Of a stretch of DNA of 16,934 nucleotides, positions 1-7,159 are shown piece after piece (within the stretch, counting starts at the first letter, position 1; each line of letters opens with the position of its first letter). Both the position numbers and the translations under genes were made by a program. The stretch is from CAYLYU01 sp964501925 (GTDB taxonomy: Bacteria; Pseudomonadota; Zetaproteobacteria; Mariprofundales; Mariprofundaceae). The DNA is taken from positions 1-16,934 of the forward strand of contig CAZCTM010000036.1 of the NCBI GenBank assembly GCA_964501925.1, given 5' to 3'. Below the pieces are notes generated by a model. It did not search any database and was not told the DNA's origin. It saw only the letters and a program-made list of their open reading frames with translations.

Positions 1-74
1 AATGTGAGGCAACGTATCTGAACCTTCGGTTACATTTTTCAATGAGGCAACGCGGCATCAGGATGAAAATGGCC
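1..74. other. fad operon downstream region, no gene
   Basis: This edge stretch follows the stop codon of the minus-strand acyl-CoA ligase. It holds a 9-base direct repeat, GAGGCAACG, at 6-14 and 44-52, and a very small inverted repeat (AACC at 21-24, GGTT at 28-31). I see no convincing rho-independent terminator for the fad operon and no coding potential, but the window edge limits the view. Confidence 0.4.
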
Positions 75-1901
75 TCAACCATTGGCCGGAGCATCCGGCT
101 CATCCTGCTGTTCGTCCCCGTACATCGCATCCACCTCCTTCCGGTGCAGCTCAAGGATCTTTCGACGTTTGAACTTCAGGGTAGGTGTCAACAGACCATT
201 GGTCTGGGTCCACTTCTCATCCACGAAGCAGAACCTCCTGACATGCATGTAGCCGGGCAAATCATGCGTGGCGCCTTGCATCCGCTGCAGCAGCCAGGCA
301 TGAACGTCACGATTTCCCCGCCAGTCTTCGGGAAGCTGGCGGCGTTTTTCCCTCATCCATATCCTGCCCAGGGCTTCCCTGTCCGGAACAACGAGTGCGG
401 AAATGTATGGCTTTCCCTCACCAACCACCATGGCCTGGAGGATGCAGGGATCATGGGCCAGGAGCTGCTCCACCGTGGCCGGCGGCACATTTTCACCGTT
501 GGAAAGAACCATGATCTCTTTCTTGCGATCAATGATCCGGACAAAACCCTCCTCGTCCATTTCGGCGATGTCACCGGTGAGCAGCCATCCGTCTTCGGTC
601 AACACCTCGGCGGTCTCGTCAGGGCGCTTCCAGTAGCCCTGCATGATCATGGGACCCCGGGCCATCAGTTCACCATCATCGGCCAGTTTCAGCGTGACAC
701 CCGGCAAGGCCGGACCCACGGTCTCGGGCTTGATCCTCGCTTCACGGTTGACGGTCAGTACCGGTGAAGCCTCGGTCAGGCCATAACCGGGCACGACCTT
801 GATACCGGCGGCAAGAAGAAAACGGGCGATCACCGGATTCAGGGCCGCGCCGCCGGACACAAACAGGCGCAGCCTGCCGCCCATTTTTTCCCTGAGTTTG
901 GTGTTCACAAGATGGTCCAGCACCTTCCACTGCAAGGCCTGCAATCCCGTCAACCGACCTCCGGCCTGCTCAAGCTCGAACTGCCTGCTCCCGAGTTTCT
1001 GGGCCCTGGCAAACAGCCACCGCTTGATGGCCGGACCCTGTTGCAGTTTTTCCTGCACACCGGCATAGATCTTCTCATAAAGGCGAGGCACGGAAATCAT
1101 GATGGTCGGCCGAACCTCCGGCATGTCCCGCATCAGCGTGGTCACTGCTTCCGCATAGGCGATTGCGCAACCGCTGGCCACGGGCAGAAAATGGCCGACG
1201 GTGCGTTCAAAGGCATGGGAAACGGGGAGGAACGACAGAAACACGTCATCGGGCCAGACCGGCACCCCGCCCAGACCGGCCTCGACATCCGAGAGAAGGT
1301 TGCCGTGGGTCAGCATGACCCCCTTGGGATGACCCGTGGTCCCTGATGTATAGATCAGGGTCGCCAGCTCACTGCGGCAGGATTCCGGATGCACAATTCC
1401 TTGATCTGCGTCCTTTTTCCGGCTTGCGGCGGCGAGATTGAGCTGGCCTTCGCCACGCATGGGAAACACGGGAACCGTCACGCCCTTCACCTTGTCAGCC
1501 TGTTCACCGGGTTCGACCAGGATCAGTTTGCATTCAGCATCCCTGAACACATACTGGACCGCTTCCGGTGGATCCGTGAAATAGGCGGGCACGCTGACGG
1601 CCCCGAGGTGCAGGATGGCAAAGTCGGCCAGAAACCACTCAATACTGTTATGACCGAGAATGCCGACATGATCTCCCTTCTGGATGCCTATCTGCTGCAA
1701 CCATGCGGCCACGCGCAGCACACGAGTCTTTACTTCGGAGCGGGTGAGTTTCAGCCATTCGCCATCCTGCTGGCGGCACCACAACATCGGGCTTTCATCC
1801 CACTGGGGGGGGGAATCAAACAAGAGGTCGGAAAGGCAATCGGCCTTGCGCACCAGTTCAAGTCCGGGGCAAATCGCCACCGGCTTCTGAAAATCAATCA
1901 T
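75..1901 (-). CDS. long-chain acyl-CoA ligase (AMP-forming), FadD/FAA1-type
   Basis: This enzyme activates fatty acids to acyl-CoA through an acyl-adenylate, using ATP and CoA, and feeds beta-oxidation. The 608-residue length is normal for the long-chain branch of the ANL superfamily. Visible motifs are the P-loop YTSGTTGHPKG at residues 184-194, the GYGLTEASPV block in the middle of the protein, the TGD plus IDRKKEIMVLSNGENV hinge region, and a lysine-rich end TPTLKFKRRK carrying the expected C-terminal catalytic lysine. No signal peptide is visible, so it is cytoplasmic or membrane-associated. The ATG at 1901 has a strong GGAGGTG Shine-Dalgarno and overlaps the end of the upstream dehydrogenase gene by 8 bases, indicating translational coupling as last gene of the fad operon. 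The family is certain; chain-length preference is inferred from similarity to FadD15/ACSL-type enzymes. Confidence 0.93.
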   Translation of the reverse strand: MIDFQKPVAICPGLELVRKADCLSDLLFDSPPQWDESPMLWCRQQDGEWLKLTRSEVKTRVLRVAAWLQQIGIQKGDHVGILGHNSIEWFLADFAILHLGAVSVPAYFTDPPEAVQYVFRDAECKLILVEPGEQADKVKGVTVPVFPMRGEGQLNLAAASRKKDADQGIVHPESCRSELATLIYTSGTTGHPKGVMLTHGNLLSDVEAGLGGVPVWPDDVFLSFLPVSHAFERTVGHFLPVASGCAIAYAEAVTTLMRDMPEVRPTIMISVPRLYEKIYAGVQEKLQQGPAIKRWLFARAQKLGSRQFELEQAGGRLTGLQALQWKVLDHLVNTKLREKMGGRLRLFVSGGAALNPVIARFLLAAGIKVVPGYGLTEASPVLTVNREARIKPETVGPALPGVTLKLADDGELMARGPMIMQGYWKRPDETAEVLTEDGWLLTGDIAEMDEEGFVRIIDRKKEIMVLSNGENVPPATVEQLLAHDPCILQAMVVGEGKPYISALVVPDREALGRIWMREKRRQLPEDWRGNRDVHAWLLQRMQGATHDLPGYMHVRRFCFVDEKWTQTNGLLTPTLKFKRRKILELHRKEVDAMYGDEQQDEPDAPANG

Positions 1902-3972
1902 CCAGCACCTCCAGATTGTCAGGAACAGACAATCCCTGTGCCTTGAGGCGCCGGATCAGATCCTCGCGTTCAAAAGTGGAAAAGTAGCGGAGAAGCCCTC
2001 CCCTGAATGGCGGAAAACCGATTCCGTAAACAAAGGCGGCATCCAGATGCTCGGCGCTGTCCACGACACCTTCCCTGAGGCACGTCAGGGCCTCGATCAG
2101 CATGGGCAGAATGCAGATGTCCTCGATCTGCATGCCGCTCATGGGGGTGCCCTGAGTATCGGCATCCGAATCCCCTGCCGGATGCTCCGTGGATCCGGCT
2201 GCTTTAACAAAGCTCGGCAGATCCGGGTTTGCCTCCTTTTTCCTCCCGTGTTCATACCTGAAAAAACCAGCCCCCGATTTCTCGCCGAGAAGCCCGTCCG
2301 CCACCATAGCAGAAAGCCAGGGAGGCATGGCCTGATGTTCACCAAACGCCTGGCCAAGCTGCTTGCCTGCGTGCAGGCAAATATCCAGACCCACCCTGTC
2401 CGCAAGTTCAAAGGCCCCCATGGGCATGCCAAAATGTTTCAACACCCCATCCACATGAGCCGGACTCTGACCCTTTTCCATCAGCTTCAGGGCAGCCACC
2501 ATGTACGGCATCAGGCATCGGTTCACAAGAAACCCCGGCCGGTCCGCGACGATCACCGGGTATTTGCCCCAGCTGACCGCCAGCGCGCACACGGTTTGTA
2601 CCGTCTTCTTGTAGGTCTTCTCCCCTGCAACGACTTCAACCAGGGGCATTTTCGGGGCGGGATTAAAGAAATGAAGCCCAGCCATTCTGCCAGGTGACTT
2701 GACGTGACGCTGCATTTCGGAAATGGACAGGGATGAGGTGTTGGAGAGGAGAAGGGTATCCTTTGCCACAACCGGCTCAATCTCCTTCCAGAGCGTTTTT
2801 TTGACATCGATGTCCTCGAGCACGGCTTCGATGACGACCTGGCTGCGGGCAAGACCGCTTCGATCCAGCACCGGCCTAATTTTATTGATCCTGCCGGGAT
2901 CACGTTTGGCAAAACGTGCCATGTTCTTCAGGCCGCGCCCCAGGGCATCGGCATTGATATCATGCAGGTCCACATCGGTATTTTTCGCTGCCACCCAGCC
3001 GATTCCGCTTCCCATGACACCTGCACCAAATACAGCGACGTGTCTGATCCGTGAGGCGGTATCCCTGCCCTTCTTCACGGCATCCTGATGCTTCAGCGCC
3101 TCGCCCAGCCTGAAAACCCGGATCAGGTTCTTGCAGGTGGGCGTGACCACCAGCCTGCCGATGGATTCGGCCTCACGGGCATAGGCCAGACCATCACTCA
3201 TGCCCACGAGTTCCTCAAGAAGCCGGATGGTGGCAGGAATGGCCGGGTAGGTCTTCTCGACATCCAGATGCCTGAAACGTGAAAAAGCCCGCTTGCGAAC
3301 CTGACTGAAAAACAGCTTCCTGGCGGGCCAGAACCGGATCCAGAACGGCTTCAGCTCAACCCTTCTGGGCTTTCCCTTCGCAACCAGATACCGAATCCCC
3401 TCATCAACCCTTTCGGGATGGCAATCCAGATCGCTCAAACCCAGACGCCTGGCTTTCCGGACATCGATCTGCCTGCCGGTAAGGATCATGTCCACGGCAT
3501 GCAGCCAGCCCGTGCGCTTCGGCAAGCGGACACAGCCCCCGAAACCCGGATGAATGCCAAGCTTGATCTCGGGCAGGCCAAAGAGGGTCCTGTCTCCCCG
3601 CACGGCCAGGATGTAGTCGCAGGACAGCGCGATTTCCAGACCGCCTCCAAGACACACCCCACTGACCACGGCCACGGAAATGCCGGGCAGATCCTCGATC
3701 CGACGGCAGATGGACTGTCCGCGCTCGGACAACCGCTCTGTTTCCCCAACATTCTCCACCGCCGCAATGGCGTCAATATCGGCACCCGCGATAAAACAAC
3801 CGGGCAGGCCGCTTTCAAGAGTCAACACACGTGGGGGATCCTCCTCCAGGGATGCCAATGCGTTTTCCAGCAAATCCAGGCATTCGGCGTCCAGGACGTT
3901 CACCGGCCTGTCACGCCGCCTGAAAGTCAGTCTGGCCTGATCACCCTCTCTGGAAAGGGTTACGATTTCCAT
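1894..3972 (-). CDS. fadJ: fatty acid oxidation complex alpha subunit (enoyl-CoA hydratase / 3-hydroxyacyl-CoA dehydrogenase), FadJ-like
   Basis: This two-domain enzyme hydrates trans-2-enoyl-CoA and then oxidises the L-3-hydroxyacyl-CoA with NAD. The N-terminal crotonase domain (about 1-200) shows the oxyanion-hole stretch GCFIAGADID (58-67) and two candidate catalytic glutamates, E113 in LGGGLEIALS and E135 in GLPEIKLGIHPGFGG. The dehydrogenase part begins near 310 with the Rossmann motif GAGVMGSGIG (316-325) and includes H434 in GLHFFNPAPKMPLVEV, the expected catalytic histidine. At 692 residues it is slightly shorter than E. coli FadB/FadJ. The ATG at 3972 follows a GGGAG ribosome site and overlaps the thiolase gene by 13 bases, so the two complex subunits are probably made in equal amounts. 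FadJ rather than FadB is preferred because the partner thiolase is FadI-length, but the choice is not certain. Confidence 0.92.
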   Translation of the reverse strand: MEIVTLSREGDQARLTFRRRDRPVNVLDAECLDLLENALASLEEDPPRVLTLESGLPGCFIAGADIDAIAAVENVGETERLSERGQSICRRIEDLPGISVAVVSGVCLGGGLEIALSCDYILAVRGDRTLFGLPEIKLGIHPGFGGCVRLPKRTGWLHAVDMILTGRQIDVRKARRLGLSDLDCHPERVDEGIRYLVAKGKPRRVELKPFWIRFWPARKLFFSQVRKRAFSRFRHLDVEKTYPAIPATIRLLEELVGMSDGLAYAREAESIGRLVVTPTCKNLIRVFRLGEALKHQDAVKKGRDTASRIRHVAVFGAGVMGSGIGWVAAKNTDVDLHDINADALGRGLKNMARFAKRDPGRINKIRPVLDRSGLARSQVVIEAVLEDIDVKKTLWKEIEPVVAKDTLLLSNTSSLSISEMQRHVKSPGRMAGLHFFNPAPKMPLVEVVAGEKTYKKTVQTVCALAVSWGKYPVIVADRPGFLVNRCLMPYMVAALKLMEKGQSPAHVDGVLKHFGMPMGAFELADRVGLDICLHAGKQLGQAFGEHQAMPPWLSAMVADGLLGEKSGAGFFRYEHGRKKEANPDLPSFVKAAGSTEHPAGDSDADTQGTPMSGMQIEDICILPMLIEALTCLREGVVDSAEHLDAAFVYGIGFPPFRGGLLRYFSTFEREDLIRRLKAQGLSVPDNLEVLDD

Positions 3973-5273
3973 GGTTCACTCCCTACCAGCACGGCCCCGC
4001 CCTGGCCTCCGCCCACACAGAGGGTGGCAAGACCAATGCCTCCTCCGGTATCCTTCCTGAGCTGTCTGAGCAACGTGAGGATCAGGCGCGCACCCGACAT
4101 CCCCACCGGATGACCCAGGGCGATGGCGCCGCCATGCACATTGAGCTGATCCTTGGGAGGCGCACCAAGCGGCTCGGACATGTCAAGGTGTTTGTGGCAG
4201 AAGCGCCTTGAATCCATGGCCTTGAGAACCGAGAGGACCTGCGCCGCGAATGCCTCGTTGATCTCGACGCGGGTGATGTCCTTCATCACAAGTCCGGTCT
4301 GTTTCAGCAGCCTGCGGGTGGAAAAAACAGGCCCCAGTCCCATGCGCGCGGGATCACAACCGGAATATGCCCAGTCATGGATGTACCCCAGAACTGGCCA
4401 CCCCTCGGCCTCGGCCTTTTCCCGGTGGGTCAGGATCAGCACGGCGGCGCCATCCGTAATCTGGGAGCTGTTGCCGGCGGTAACGGTTCCAAGCGGCCTC
4501 TCAAAAACCGGCTTCAGCCTGGCCAGGGCCTCCATGCTTTGGGCCGGACGGATCCCTTCATCCCCATGCACGGGCTTGTAGCCGGGCGGGGCGAAAAGAT
4601 GCATGACCTCATCCTCAAACCAGCCTGCCTCCCAGGCGGCGGCGGAACGTCTGTGACTTTCCATGGCAAAGGCATCCTGATCCTTGCGGGAAATGTGGAA
4701 CTCCCGCGCCAGCACCTCCGCCGTCTGTCCCATGTTCAGTTTTACCGTGGGATCGGTCAGACCCTCTAGCAGGCCGATCCTTGGTCGCCATGGTGCCCGG
4801 ATCAGATCTCTTACGGCCTTTCCCTTTTCCGGAAGTGTTCTGGCCTTCTGCCAGCGACCGAGGGCCAGAGCAAAGGCATCATGAAAAAGAAGGGGCGCAT
4901 GTGTCATCGATTCAACACCGCCGGCAAGCACGACCTCAGCACGTCCGGACTGGATCTTTTCCGCCGCATCCGTGACTGCCTGCATGCCGGAGGCACAGTT
5001 GCGATGAACCGTGTGGGCGGGGACTTTCCGCGGAATATTGGCCTTGATGCTGATCACGCGGGCGATATTGGCCGCATCCGCCGGCTGAATGACATTGCCA
5101 ATGATGACCTGATCGAGCATTTCCGCCGGAACAGGTGAACGGGCAAGGAGTTCGCGTATGGCCAGGACCCCAAGATCCACCGCCGTAAGGGAGGCCAGGC
5201 TTCCACCCGCCTTTCCCATGGGTGATCGTAGTCCGGAAACTACGACGACTTCTCTTCGTGAGTCCTTATCCAT
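3960..5273 (-). CDS. fadI: acetyl-CoA C-acyltransferase (3-ketoacyl-CoA thiolase), FadI-like
   Basis: This enzyme cleaves 3-ketoacyl-CoA with CoA to acetyl-CoA and a shortened acyl-CoA, the last step of beta-oxidation. All thiolase landmarks are present: nucleophile C93 in HRNCASGMQAV, NEAFA at 339-343, H380 in NVHGGAIALGHPVG (H388 in GHP), and C419 in ATLCVGGGQGG near the C-terminus. The 437-residue length fits FadI, which is longer than FadA. It is the first gene of the minus-strand operon. The chosen ATG is preceded by GGAAGGA at a good distance. No acyl-CoA dehydrogenase lies in the operon or elsewhere in the window, so that step must be encoded elsewhere. Confidence 0.92.
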   Translation of the reverse strand: MDKDSRREVVVVSGLRSPMGKAGGSLASLTAVDLGVLAIRELLARSPVPAEMLDQVIIGNVIQPADAANIARVISIKANIPRKVPAHTVHRNCASGMQAVTDAAEKIQSGRAEVVLAGGVESMTHAPLLFHDAFALALGRWQKARTLPEKGKAVRDLIRAPWRPRIGLLEGLTDPTVKLNMGQTAEVLAREFHISRKDQDAFAMESHRRSAAAWEAGWFEDEVMHLFAPPGYKPVHGDEGIRPAQSMEALARLKPVFERPLGTVTAGNSSQITDGAAVLILTHREKAEAEGWPVLGYIHDWAYSGCDPARMGLGPVFSTRRLLKQTGLVMKDITRVEINEAFAAQVLSVLKAMDSRRFCHKHLDMSEPLGAPPKDQLNVHGGAIALGHPVGMSGARLILTLLRQLRKDTGGGIGLATLCVGGGQGGAVLVGSEPWKS

Positions 5274-5527
5274 ATCATATCCTTCCTAATGGACGTAGAC
5301 CATTTCCGTTCCTTACGCAAGTGGATAAAAACGGAGCGGAAGCGGCATGCGCGCTATCCGGGGCAGGGAAACCACCGCTCCCTGTCTGCTGCAAGACAGA
5401 TTCTGATGACTTTTTCCAGACCATGGATGAAACTATCCCGCACATCCTTCCTGGTCCATCCAGACGGGGAGAGAGGATGCGGGTGATTCAAATCCAGCCG
5501 ACAGGGCCAGGAGAGGGGTAACGACGG
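5274..5527. promoter_or_regulatory. divergent intergenic region between fadI and the cysteine desulfurase
   Basis: This 254-base gap must contain the promoters of the leftward fad operon and probably the rightward desulfurase. I cannot identify a confident -35/-10 pair on either strand. One clean inverted repeat is present, CTGTCT (5382-5387) and AGACAG (5394-5399) around a six-base spacer, and could be an operator for an unknown regulator. The plus-strand gene is preceded by GGAGAGGGG as ribosome binding site. The open frames crossing the gap have no recognisable protein features. Confidence 0.4.
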
Positions 5528-6649
5528 ATGAGAAAGATATACCTGGACTACAATGCAAGCACACCCATTGCGCCCGAGGTTGTGAAATCCATGCGCCCTT
5601 ATCTGACCCGGCACTACGGCAATCCTTCCAGTTCCCACTGGGCCGGGATCCCGGCCAGAAGGGGGGTGGAGCAGGCCCGCAGCCAGATCGCCAAACTGCT
5701 GGGGTGTGATCCCGAGGAAATCGTTTTCACCAGCGGAGGCACTGAAGCCAACAACCATGCCCTCAAAGGGGCTTTCCATGCACTGCGTCACAAAGGGAAT
5801 CACATCATCACCACACAGGTTGAGCATCCAGCCATCATTCAACCCTGCCGGTTCCTGGAACGGCTGGGTGCCCGGATTACCTATCTCCCCGTGGATTCCA
5901 CGGGCTTGGTCGATCCCGACGATGTCGCAGCTGCAATCACGGATCAGACCATCCTGGTCAGCGTTATGCACGCCAACAACGAAGTCGGCACGATCCAGCC
6001 CATAGCCGAGATCTCAGACATGACGCGCAGGCACGGGGTTCTGTTTCATACGGATGCCGCCCAGTCCCTTGGCAAGATTCCGGTCAGGGTATCCGAACTC
6101 GGCGTCGATCTGTTATCACTGGCCGGACACAAGGTTTACGCCCCGAAGGGTGTCGGTGCCCTGTTTATCCGTCACGGGGTACAGCTTGAACCCTTTATGC
6201 ACGGAGCCGGTCATGAGGCGGGCCGGCGCGCAGGGACGGAAAACGTGCTTCTTGATGTTGGACTGGGCAGGGCCTGCGAACTTGCCCATGACTGGATCGG
6301 CATGCCACGAGTTCGTCAGCTCAGGGACAGATTCTGGCGCGGGATCCAGGAAATTTTCGGAGACGATGTCGTTCTCAATGGCCATCCGGTCAAACGCCTT
6401 CCAAACACCCTGAACGTCTCATTCCGTGGTCGCTCGGGAACCGGGATCCTTGCCGGACTGACCGGTATCGCCACGTCAACGGGTTCCGCCTGTCACTCCG
6501 GGCGGGTGGAAATTTCCCCGGTCCTGAAGGCCATGGGCGTTCCGGAGAATATCGCCATGGGTGCCATTCGTTTCAGCCTGGGCAGGGATACCACGGCGGA
6601 AGATATCGAGGACGTCATTGCACGGCTCAGGTCGAACCTCGCGCCATAG
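5528..6649 (+). CDS. cysteine desulfurase (class V aminotransferase fold, NifS/IscS family)
   Basis: This PLP enzyme takes sulfur from L-cysteine, leaving alanine and an enzyme-bound persulfide that is passed to iron-sulfur cluster, thio-cofactor or sulfurtransferase acceptors. The 373-residue protein starts with YLDYNASTP typical of the family. It has TSGGTEANN at 68-76, H100 in VEHPAI for cofactor stacking, D176 and Q179 in HTDAAQ, the Schiff-base lysine K202 in AGHKVYAPKG, and the catalytic cysteine C322 in GSACHSG. All key residues are intact. No IscU, IscA or IscR homologue is adjacent, so it is not an isc operon member. It stands alone between the fad operon and a sulfur-responsive-looking regulator, which suggests a sulfur-trafficking or thio-modification role rather than housekeeping cluster assembly; that is inference. 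Selenocysteine lyase activity cannot be excluded. Confidence 0.93.
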   Translation: MRKIYLDYNASTPIAPEVVKSMRPYLTRHYGNPSSSHWAGIPARRGVEQARSQIAKLLGCDPEEIVFTSGGTEANNHALKGAFHALRHKGNHIITTQVEHPAIIQPCRFLERLGARITYLPVDSTGLVDPDDVAAAITDQTILVSVMHANNEVGTIQPIAEISDMTRRHGVLFHTDAAQSLGKIPVRVSELGVDLLSLAGHKVYAPKGVGALFIRHGVQLEPFMHGAGHEAGRRAGTENVLLDVGLGRACELAHDWIGMPRVRQLRDRFWRGIQEIFGDDVVLNGHPVKRLPNTLNVSFRGRSGTGILAGLTGIATSTGSACHSGRVEISPVLKAMGVPENIAMGAIRFSLGRDTTAEDIEDVIARLRSNLAP

Positions 6650-6757
6650 CCTGAATCAGAGCCAGACGTTTATGCGCGAATGGAACGTTTTCCTCCGTGT
6701 TTCCGATCCGTAAAACCCATTGCATTCTCATCCGGCTTCACCCTTTCATATTAGCAC

Positions 6758-6786
6758 TTGACAATATAATTGTTTGATACTATGTT
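6758..6786 (+). promoter_or_regulatory. sigma70-like promoter and putative auto-operator of the ArsR-family gene
   Basis: A perfect -35 box TTGACA (6758-6763) is followed after 17 bases by TATGTT (6781-6786), four of six matches to a -10 box. Overlapping it is a palindrome ACAAT-ATA-ATTGT (6761-6773), which also contains a perfect TATAAT at 6765-6770. The palindrome lies in the promoter core, exactly where an autoregulating ArsR-type repressor would block RNA polymerase. With the 17-base-spaced pair, transcription would start at or within a base or two of the ATG at 6793, and no Shine-Dalgarno is visible, so the message may be leaderless. Binding by the encoded repressor is inference. Confidence 0.6.
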
Positions 6787-6792
6787 TCGGGC

Positions 6793-7104
6793 ATGCAGGA
6801 CTTTCCGACGGAAAAAGTGCGTGCCGCAAGTCAGGGACTGCGTGCTATCGCCCATGAACTTCGACTGACCGTACTTTGCCTTCTGCTGGATGGTCCCATG
6901 TGCGTCAACGAGTTGCAGCAGCTTACCGGCGCCTCCCAGTCCAACCTGTCACAGCATTTGGCCAAGATGCGTATGATGGGTCTGCTGGAAAGTGAAAAAC
7001 GCGGGCAGCAGGTTTACTATCGTCTCGCTCACAAGGGTTTTGCGGACATTATTTACGCGCTGAAACAAATCTACTGCCCGGAACTGTGCGAGAAGGATTC
7101 GTAG
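6793..7104 (+). CDS. ArsR-family transcriptional repressor, YgaV/BigR/SqrR-like (putative persulfide sensor)
   Basis: This is a 103-residue winged-helix protein with the ArsR pattern IAHELRLTVLCLLLDGP (19-35), recognition helix region GASQSNLSQHLAKMR (46-60) and wing ESEKRGQQVYYRL (66-78). Four cysteines are present: C29, C37, C95 and C99. C29 (RLTVLC) and C95 (ALKQIYCPEL) sit in the same local contexts as the two cysteines of E. coli YgaV (LLILC and NVYCP) and are 66 residues apart, the spacing recalled for the SqrR/BigR sensor pair. No metal-site motif such as ELCVCDL of ArsR is complete. The probable role is a dimeric repressor released when the pair forms a polysulfide bridge in sulfide-stressed cells. 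It lies just ahead of an operon with rhodanese, DUF2892 and downstream SQR genes, which fits. Family is confident; ligand is inferred. Confidence 0.85.
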   Translation: MQDFPTEKVRAASQGLRAIAHELRLTVLCLLLDGPMCVNELQQLTGASQSNLSQHLAKMRMMGLLESEKRGQQVYYRLAHKGFADIIYALKQIYCPELCEKDS

Positions 7105-7159
7105 GCCTTTTTTTGGGTTTATATATTAGTTTATTAGAAGATGAAGATGGGGTGATGTA
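7105..7159 (+). promoter_or_regulatory. AT-rich leader of the RND operon
   Basis: This short, strongly AT-rich gap holds a T7 run (about 7108-7114), TATATT at 7122-7127 as a possible -10 box without a good -35, and a direct repeat ATTAG-TTT-ATTAG. It may carry a second promoter or operator for the downstream operon. The ribosome site for the transporter is GGGGTGAT at 7149-7156. Confidence 0.35.

Noticed and set aside
42..767. Long plus-strand open frames across the fad operon (also 912-1346, 1389-1946, 2047-2697, 3418-4113, 4153-4581)
   Set aside because: They are shadows of the minus-strand fad genes, which have full family motifs; the shadow products have no domains and no ribosome sites.
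5354..5971. Minus-strand 205-codon frame across the fadI-desulfurase gap
   Set aside because: Most of it lies antisense to the certain desulfurase gene and its product shows no recognisable pattern.
7105..7130. Terminator after the ArsR gene at the T7 run
   Set aside because: No stable stem precedes the T run.
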